Assembly: GCA_032164245.1 (NCBI GenBank)
Contig: JAVMKO010000009.1
Span: 81,229,212 to 81,293,211 of the forward strand
DNA: 64,000 bases
Source: Sternotherus odoratus
Taxonomy: Eukaryota > Chordata > Testudines > Kinosternidae
Reading direction: 5' to 3'
In this document: positions 57,016-64,000 of the stretch, piece after piece
How the letters are laid out: each line of letters starts with the position of its first letter
Position numbering within the stretch: the first letter of the stretch is position 1
Position numbers and translations under genes: made by a program
The notes under the pieces: model-generated
Database searches by the model: none
What the model was told of the DNA's origin: nothing
The model's input: the letters and a program-made list of their open reading frames with translations, nothing else

Positions 57016-58428
57016 TAACTATTCTTTAAACAAGTTAATAAAAATAAATAGCATAATGAAAAAAGCATAAATCATTGCAAAAAAAAACAACCATTGCAAC
57101 TGTTAAATAAAGTTGTCATGCAAATTTGGACACTTGTGTTTCTTTTAAAAGACAACCTGTCTCTTGGAAGTATCGTAACAGTTTGTGATCTAGCAGTTGC
57201 TAGGGTGGCTGTTTTTGTGTTGAACAAGTTGGATAAATCTGCTGAAGCTAGATCTGGCCCATGCTTCCAGTGCTACACTAACTTATTATGCACTTTTTTC
57301 CCCCTAAAGAAAAGAAGAATGTAAATTGAAGAAACATGTTTTGCCACTGAAGGATGGTATATAAATATTTCTTTTCCATGAACATTGCCTTGCATGGCAT
57401 TGTCATCACACTCCTCTGCTGACTTCTTTCAAATCAAATTGCTGCAGTTTGGTTGCCAAATAAAGGTACTTTAGACAAATAAATTGAAGTGAAAGTTAGA
57501 TGGGTCTCAGTGCAATAAAAGTAAATCACATGATCTATGTTTTAATTTTTATGCTTAGAAACACTCACATTCTATACATATTTTCACTCACATTCGGTAT
57601 GTATTTGCTACAAAAATGATGTTTTAATATAAAATAAACCGCCTGAAATGATGCACTTTCTTGGTTTTGCATCTTTTATCTCCTGCCTCTAAGAGCCACA
57701 ACATTCCATGGAAATCAAAATTATATCATCATAGCCCAACTCCTTGTTAGAGAGTAAGCACATTTGCACTCTTCTGAAAATAATACAGTCAGCTCCAAGT
57801 ACTTCAGCTCCTCCTCCATACCATTGCTTTTCATACAGAACTTGCTGTAGGAACACAGACTATTTGCAGTTACTTTGCATACCCTAGGGAGAGGTTTGTA
57901 GTGCACTTCACAAGTGTTTCATTTGCTCAAGTTGTTTGCTGTATCTCAGCATGCGTACCCAAAAGTCTTGTCTAAATGGAAAATATCTGCCAGGGAGCCC
58001 CTGACACTTTGTCATTTAGTTGCTATACACAGTAACACCTAACTGGTGATGCTCTTCCAAAAGTTTTGCAAACAGAAAGAGGAACAATTTCCTCCTCGGA
58101 GAGATGCTATTTCTTTGGAGATTGTTGAGGTGCCAGGCCTGAATACTAGGGAAAAGAAAGAGCCATTTGTGTCAGAAATGTCTCTATGTGACATGACTGA
58201 CGTTTGAGCACTGTTTGAACGAGCCTGCCTACTTCTACCCATTAAAAATGCTGAATCAGGGCTAGATCCCTAGCTGGTGTCATTTGGTGTGACTCCATAT
58301 TTGACCTTTTGGGGAGGATTCTGATGGACGCAAACTGAAGATCTAACCCTCTGCGTTTATTAGTTAGTCACAACCATATTCCATTGAGCAAATCCCACCC
58401 AACATTTAGCATAGCTGCTCCGAATTGG
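57016..58428. other. AT-rich unassigned DNA, no gene seen
   Basis: The stretch 57020-57700 is very AT-rich with little sign of repeats. It could be non-coding single-copy sequence. No frame is convincing. Confidence 0.45.
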
Positions 58429-58506
58429 TCCTGCTTTGAGCAGGGGGTTGGACTAGATGACCTCCTGAAGTCCCTGCCAACCCTGAGATTCTAGGATTCT
58501 ATGAAA
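58429..58506 (+). mobile_element. CR1 LINE 3' end fragment, plus strand
   Basis: 'ggtcctgctttgagcagggggttggactagatgacctcctgaagtccctgccaaccctgagattctaggattctatgaa' is the last 78 bases of CR1, severely 5'-truncated and only lightly diverged from the copy ending near 30405. Confidence 0.9.
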
Positions 58507-59880
58507 ATGTCTTATTTTCTGGAACAACAACAAAAACGCACAAAATATTTTGCAATTTGGGGATAGGCTCATTTGTCAAAATGCAAAAAAGATGGCAAAT
58601 GCAGACATTTTCTCAGGAAAATTTCAGCTTTTGCCAAAATGCCAGTGGTGGTGGTGGTGATGGGTGTGTCTGTCTGTCCTTCATCCAGCTCTATTCATTA
58701 GATGAATTTGTCTCTTAACCAATGGCTGATTGGTGGCAAATGAATTCCTTGTTCCCCCAAGTAAATTTATTAACTGTCAGCCAGCATAGGGAAAGATTTC
58801 CCCACTACTCTCTCCATGCTGCCTGGGCCTGCTGTAAAGTGCCATGCGCAGCATAATGCGTGTGTTTGGGTCACAAATCTCTCTCTGGGATGCATCAACA
58901 TTTATGGACGCACCATTATATGGTAACTGACCAGTGGAGATACTGGAACTTGTATAGGAGATAAAAGGTTGACGTTTCACATGCAGTTAGAAAGGCAGGA
59001 AACACAAATACCATCTCTCATTTTCTGTCATCTCCCTTATGGGCATCCAGTTTTCCCTTAAAATCCCAGCTTCCATTTTTAGTAGAGAGGCATTTACACT
59101 CCTTGTGACACTTTGCTGAGGATCAGAGTGAGAACATAAGTGTGGATTATGCTGGAGAACATCATCAGCTTCTATTAAATTGACAATCCCTTTTTTTAAA
59201 GGGGATCTTAATCAGTCATTCAGTTCTGTAACCAACTGAGTTCTAGCCAGATTTCTCTCAGGAGGGCAACAACTCAATCAAACTGATAACGAAAATAAAA
59301 TCATGAAGGCCCATAGACAAGAGATGCAGTTTTAGTGCTATCTTTCTAAATAGTCTGCAAATGGCCGTGTCCACAATATAGCACCCAAGTGTCTTTCAGG
59401 TTTAATACAGAGGAAGCATTATGCAAAGTCATGGAGTCTCTCAGTCGAGAGCTAAAAAACTAGATTTAGCATAGGGTAAAAGTTGACATAACTTCCTTAG
59501 GTATTTCTGTGCTCTTCCCACTTACACTCTTCCCTACCCCCATTACCATATTATCTGAGACCCTCACAATCTTTTTATCTGTTTTCTTCACAATACCTCT
59601 ATGAGATTTTATCTCTGTTATACAGGTTGTGAGCTAAGGCACATAGGGTATGGAAAACTCTTGTTAAAATTGTAAGCTGACCCTTTCAATTTCAGGGTTT
59701 TTCCTGGTCCTGCTTGTAGACTAGGGCGCTCTGTGTGGAAGTGTACCTAAGCAGTCAGATAGACTGCCAGGCTAGAGTAAGGTGGGGTGAGTTGTGCCTC
59801 TCTCTTTTAGGGAGCAGCCTGCTTTGTCTCTGTTTTGGGGTTAGTGTGTTATCGCTCTGGATTCTCTGTGTGCATGCCAT
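58507..59880. other. Unassigned DNA with AT-rich repeat trace
   Basis: 58510-58680 has 'ttttgccaaaatgc', 'attttgcaatttgggg' and 'catccagctctattcattag', like the AT-rich block at 8.35 kb, plus a (GGT)n tract at 58647-58660. No gene. Confidence 0.45.
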
Positions 59881-60100
59881 GCAGGGCCAGATTAACTCTC
59901 CTGTGGGCCCAGGGCGGTTGGATTTTGTGGGGGCCCTGTATACTAGTCTTTTTCCTGGGAGGGAGTTTGATGCAGGAGGGGGCTAAGGCAGGGGATTGGG
60001 GTCTGGGAGGGAGTTTGGGTGCAGGAGGGGGATTCTGACCCGGGGCAGGGAGTTGGGGTGGAGGGGGTGTGAGGTGCAGGTTCTGGCCGGCGGGATCTTT
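59881..60100. mobile_element. Possible hAT-like fragment
   Basis: The start 'cagggccagattaactctcctgtgggcccagggc' resembles a terminus related to the ends at 45.06 kb; the G-rich sequence after it ('gcaggagggggctaaggcagggg', 'gggagtttggg') is typical filler in such elements. No right end was found. Confidence 0.4.
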
Positions 60101-60950
60101 CCTGTGTCCCTATGACAGTGAGCAAAGCAACATATCATCTACCAAGCATCCTGTAAAGGAACTGCACTTTTTACTATACTGCTCCTCCATCAACACTGTA
60201 AAATAAGATGAAAGGGTGGGTTTTATTTTAAATATTTTATCATCTTTTCTACAACCTTTGATATCACACTTGCAGCATTTTGCATCCTTTTGAATATATG
60301 ATGTGATTATGTAATGAATGACCCTATTGTCATGCATATACACCAGAGGGTGGAGTCAGGTTTGCTATGGGAACCTTAACACTGAACTTCCTGGCTTTGG
60401 TACAGGTCATCTTTTAACCTTACCATTTAATTGTTGGATGTGTGTCCAGGGGGCATACAGGCAATTATTTTTAAGTAGATTTACAGTGAAGAAATACAGT
60501 ATTCCTAAGGAAATGCTGCATTTGTGCACATTATGATTATTCTTTTTTATCTTATAACTTGACTTTTAATTTCAGAGAGACCACAAGTTCCTCCCCAGTC
60601 CTTACCTAGGAGTTTCAAATCCCCTTTTAGGTAGTTATCCATGGCAAGATGAGCACCACTGCTTTCACCCTCCTTTCCTCCTCACTGTACAGGCTTCAGT
60701 AACTCAGCCTATAATTGTGCCTAAGTAACTCCATAATTTAAATGTGTTTCACAGCTTTCCTCTGGACCTTCTGTGTTCTTTTGCAAAGTGTGAGAAGTGG
60801 ATTGATCTCTCTCCTTATCTTTAAATCTGAGGTTTCTAATACTGGGTTTGTTACTCTTTCTGGCCCTACATCCAAGCACATGGGGAAATGACCAGAGCCA
60901 CAAATGGGAAAGTTGGATACCTATCTTCAGTAGTCAGTGGAAGTTAGGGG
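60101..60950. other. Unassigned DNA, no gene seen
   Basis: Short frames only; no recognised repeats. Confidence 0.5.
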
Positions 60951-61055
60951 GGGTAACATTTTCAAAGTGCTATAATGCCTGTTCCCAATGACTTTCAATG
61001 GAATGTAACCTCGTAGGTCACTTGGGTGCTTTTGAAAATTTTACCCTAGGTAGAT
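60951..61055. repeat. Short palindromic element ('ATTTTCAAA...TTTGAAAAT')
   Basis: 'acattttcaaagtgctataatgcc' at the left is answered by 'cacttgggtgcttttgaaaattttac' inversely at the right, with 'cccaatgactttcaatgg' at the centre. Confidence 0.65.
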
Positions 61056-61914
61056 TTGTGCCTTCTGAAAATATTTCCCTCAGTGCCTCTGTGAATGGAC
61101 TTTTAATATAATTAAAATGATAGCTAAAAAAAATGAAAATGCAAGATGCTTAACATTAAAGCTCATTACTCGGATGCTTCAACTGGTCTGGTAACATTAT
61201 TACAAAGCTCTGAGCAACTCTGAAACTGTGAAATTAGAATAGTGATGTCAAACGCCTTTACAAATCCTGCATTTCTAGTTAACCCCTATAGCCAAGGTGA
61301 CAGGCACCTACTTGAGATAGAAGATAGATAGTACTCTGCAAGAGCTAGGTGTCACATCCTGAGGACCCCGGCTACAGCATTAACATAGTTGTCAATGGGA
61401 GATGGAAGAAACATCACCTACAGACAATGCTACAGGCCTCTCACATCATGACACACAGAGGTGGGTAAGTACTCTGGCCTGGGAGTTTAAGCACTTTGGT
61501 GTTTAGTTGTTCCAGTAGAACAGGAGGGAAAGCTTCTAACCTCTTGGCTGATTGTTCAAATTACATTTTAACTTTTAATTAAAAAAAAAAGTGCTAATGA
61601 GATTTGCACCTCACTAGGTGTATCTCATTCTCTCTCACCCATCCTCCTTGTAAACCCATTACCCTCTGTTTATCACTTTTCCTTAGGTCCTGAGACTGAT
61701 ATGAGATAAATTCGACTCCACTGGAACCGTTGTAGGCCCAGAGATTCCCCCAGGAGGAGCAATTTCCTGGATCAAGGCCCTAGGTTATAAATTCCTCTTG
61801 GACAGCAATCAATCCTTTTATCTAAACCAACATGCCCTTCTGTAGTGCTAAATAAATAACAAATTATCATTTGTCAAAAGACCCCAGTGAGGTCATTAAA
61901 TAATCATCATTATT
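61056..61914. other. Unassigned DNA, no gene seen
   Basis: Nothing recognised. Confidence 0.5.
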
Positions 61915-62050
61915 CCTTTTTCACAGATGGGGAAGCTGAGGAATTGAGGCTAAGGATTCCCCCAAGGTCGGAAAGAGAGAATGTCTGAGCTGAAGTTAAT
62001 GTCCAGAGCGCCTGGGTTCCAGTCCTGTGCTCAGATCACTAAGATGCACC
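61915..62050 (-). repeat. SINE (MIR-like), minus strand
   Basis: 'tttttcacagatggggaagctgaggaattgaggctaaggattcccccaaggtc' and 'gagctgaagttaatgtccagagcgcctgggttccagtcctgtgctcagatcactaagatgc' follow the family order on the minus strand. Confidence 0.8.
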
Positions 62051-63819
62051 TCTGCAGGCAATCATTGTGCAATAAACTAATCGTAATGAGGCACATGAGA
62101 ATGGTATTAATGTTACACACTTTGTATTTTCTATATATTTCCTCCAGTATAGATTAATATATATTAAAGTCTATTTTGAGAGGCAACATTTTCTCTTTGT
62201 ACATTGCTCCTTGGCTTCCTCAGTACTGGAATTCAGAAACTGATTTAACTGGGAACATAATTTTCTTCACCATGTTGCATTGGTGCACTAATCCATTATC
62301 TTTTTCTCAATTACTTGTTATGAACATATGGGGAAGGAAGGAAAGCAGAAAGAATCTATTTTATTTGGTGACCATTTTATCTTATTTTTTGGAGGGACAT
62401 ACTGTCCACCACACTTCCCAAGAAAACACCATGGCACTGACTGCCATAGATAGCAGGAATGGTGTTCCCAAACAAAGAGTGGTCTTCATTGCTCATGGAG
62501 TTTCCCATAGGACATCATGAAGGCTAATTTTGCTTGGGCAGGACGCTACATTACCGAGATGTGGACCCATAAGGGTTAAAACCATGGGTGTCGCAGTCCT
62601 CATCTATATATTTCAGTCTGTAAATTTAATTTAGTGTCATATGGGTGATATTCTGTTTCGTGAGTTCTCAATACTTTTACCACAATGCCATGATTTGCTA
62701 CATATTTGCCATGACAAATCAATGTGTTCTGCAAAACCTACCATTACAAACAGTAGAGTTTTAAGGTCGACCTTTCACTGGTGTCTATGACCAAGGCTGT
62801 ATTTTTCTTATGGGAAGTGGACCTCTCAGAAGTTCTGAAGGTCCTACAAGCAACAGCTTGGAAAGTGTCCAGAGAATGCGGATCGGGGGGGAGGGGGGAG
62901 CGCACAGTTTTATTTCCAAAGAAGGCTGGGACCAAATAGCACAAGACAAGTTTGTCTGGCTCTGTTCTCAACAACATGTGTGTCCCCCTTCCAAGAAGAT
63001 TTTCTTTTCTAGATAATAAATATTTACAGGTGTGTTAGAGCAGGGCAGATCCTGATGGAGCGGTAGTATATCACCTAACGTCCAAGGGCAAGTCTGGCCA
63101 TTGGTCTCTCTCATGGAAGCCCAGAAACAGAGGTTTATGAGGTGTGTTATCAGAAACACTTTAAGCAGGGAGGAGTGATCTCCTGTTTTAATGTCTGAAG
63201 CTAAACAGTCAGCTTTAACTAATGAAATACGCTCAAGTTATTTTCCAGGGGCAACAGTAGAGTAACAGAAGCTGTGGGTCTGTAATAGCCTTTTTGGTGC
63301 TCCTGTGTCTGAAAGGCAGAAAGCAGGAGCATCTGGAGCTAAGCACGTTTTGAGTGGATGGTAGAGTCCCACAGAGCATAAATTAATCATTCCAGCTAGC
63401 AAAGCCCACCTCATATAACTCACTACTTGGAACTAAAATCACGTGTGGTACAAATGGTACCATATGGCCCTTTGCTGGACAGGAGCATTTAAGTATGGGT
63501 CTAATGCCCTTTTCCCCTTCTGAGACACAGAGGGAGGCCACAGGAGCAGGGAGCACTAGAGCAGAGCACAACCCACGTGACATGCTCCCCAAAATACATG
63601 CCTTCTAAGCTAGCACCATGCAGTTGAGGAGCTGTGATTATTCTGGGGGTGTCAAGTTGGAATGGGGTCTTCGAAGAGCTGGCTAAACTCTGCATCCAAT
63701 GGCTTCAGAGATTATTGCATTAAATACTCATAGGGACATAGGAATGGGGACGCAAACAGCAGCAAGCTACAGGAACCTCCCATGACCCACCTTCCCATCT
63801 ACTCAAGGGTTTGAGGGAC
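62051..63819. other. Unassigned DNA, no gene seen
   Basis: One 114-codon frame (62176-62520) without motifs; no recognised repeats. A short G-rich tract lies at 62884-62898. Confidence 0.5.
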
Positions 63820-63960
63820 ACTTCCACTGCTTGCATCCGACGAAGTGGGTATTAGCCCATGAAAGCTTATGCTTCAAAACTTTATAGTTAGTCTTTAAGG
63901 TGCCACAGGACTTTGTTACCGCTCCTATTCCAGACTAACACGGCTACCTCTCTGATACAG
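63820..63960 (-). repeat. Interspersed repeat 'A', single copy
   Basis: Same order as the 47.78-kb copy, with about ten differences in 135 bases: 'tccactgcttgcatccgacgaagtgggtattagcccatgaaagc', 'gtctttaaggtgccacaggactttgtt', 'ccagactaacacggctacctctctgatac'. The head block is at its right side. Confidence 0.85.
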
Positions 63961-64000
63961 TAATATTTATTATTACAGTATTATGCACATAATAAATAAT

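Noticed and set aside
1..64000. Search for tRNA or rRNA genes
   Set aside because: No cloverleaf with intact A and B boxes and no rRNA-like sequence was recognised by eye; a covariance-model scan would be needed to rule them out.

Overview
This window looks like nuclear, non-coding DNA from a reptile, most likely a turtle, with a crocodilian as the main alternative. The evidence is the repeat content: several CR1 LINE 3' ends closing on the ATTCTATGAT-type tail, CORE/tRNA-type SINEs with the 'cccatctgtaaaatgggaat' block, many short non-autonomous DNA transposons and Ty3/gypsy-type LTRs. The species call is inference from remembered repeat families. No intact protein-coding gene, tRNA, rRNA or CRISPR array could be supported. 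Almost all open frames are short, lie inside repeats or low-complexity DNA, or resemble nothing I recognise. The only recognisable protein coding is decayed retroelement pol: a CR1 reverse transcriptase at about 41.1-42.6 kb and a Ty3/gypsy RNase H/integrase at about 49.3-50.3 kb.

Layout. 0-10 kb is mostly unassigned AT-rich DNA with SINE pieces, an LTR-like block (2.3-3.06 kb) and a possible LINE remnant (4.4-5.6 kb). 10-11 kb is a four-layer nest: a SINE split by an L3/CR1-type LINE and by a CR1, with the CR1 split again by a hAT element that carries a GC-rich minisatellite. 12.16-13.42 kb holds one LTR nested in another. 16.5-17.07 kb is a C-rich hAT element with a perfect 8-bp target duplication. 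17-26 kb is sparse. 26.39-28.84 kb holds three DNA-transposon derivatives and a SINE. 30-33 kb holds a CR1 3' end, a fold-back repeat and an LTR. 36-40.8 kb holds GC-rich repeat debris, two Harbinger-like MITEs and a solo LTR with perfect target duplication. 41-51.3 kb holds LINE and gypsy remnants, fold-back repeats, SINEs and a mariner-like MITE with a perfect 87-nt-arm hairpin. 51-64 kb is SINEs, short palindromes and unassigned DNA.

The most interesting structures are the perfect GC-rich hairpin at 50.97-51.13 kb, the near-identical GC-rich core it shares with the unrelated hAT element at 10.5-10.9 kb, two independent fold-back copies of one interspersed repeat (31.1 and 48.3 kb), and a dispersed set of short palindromes centred on a 'GTCAATGG'-like core. 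Together these point to layered transposon activity, not a gene system. I did not find a convincing new functional gene system.
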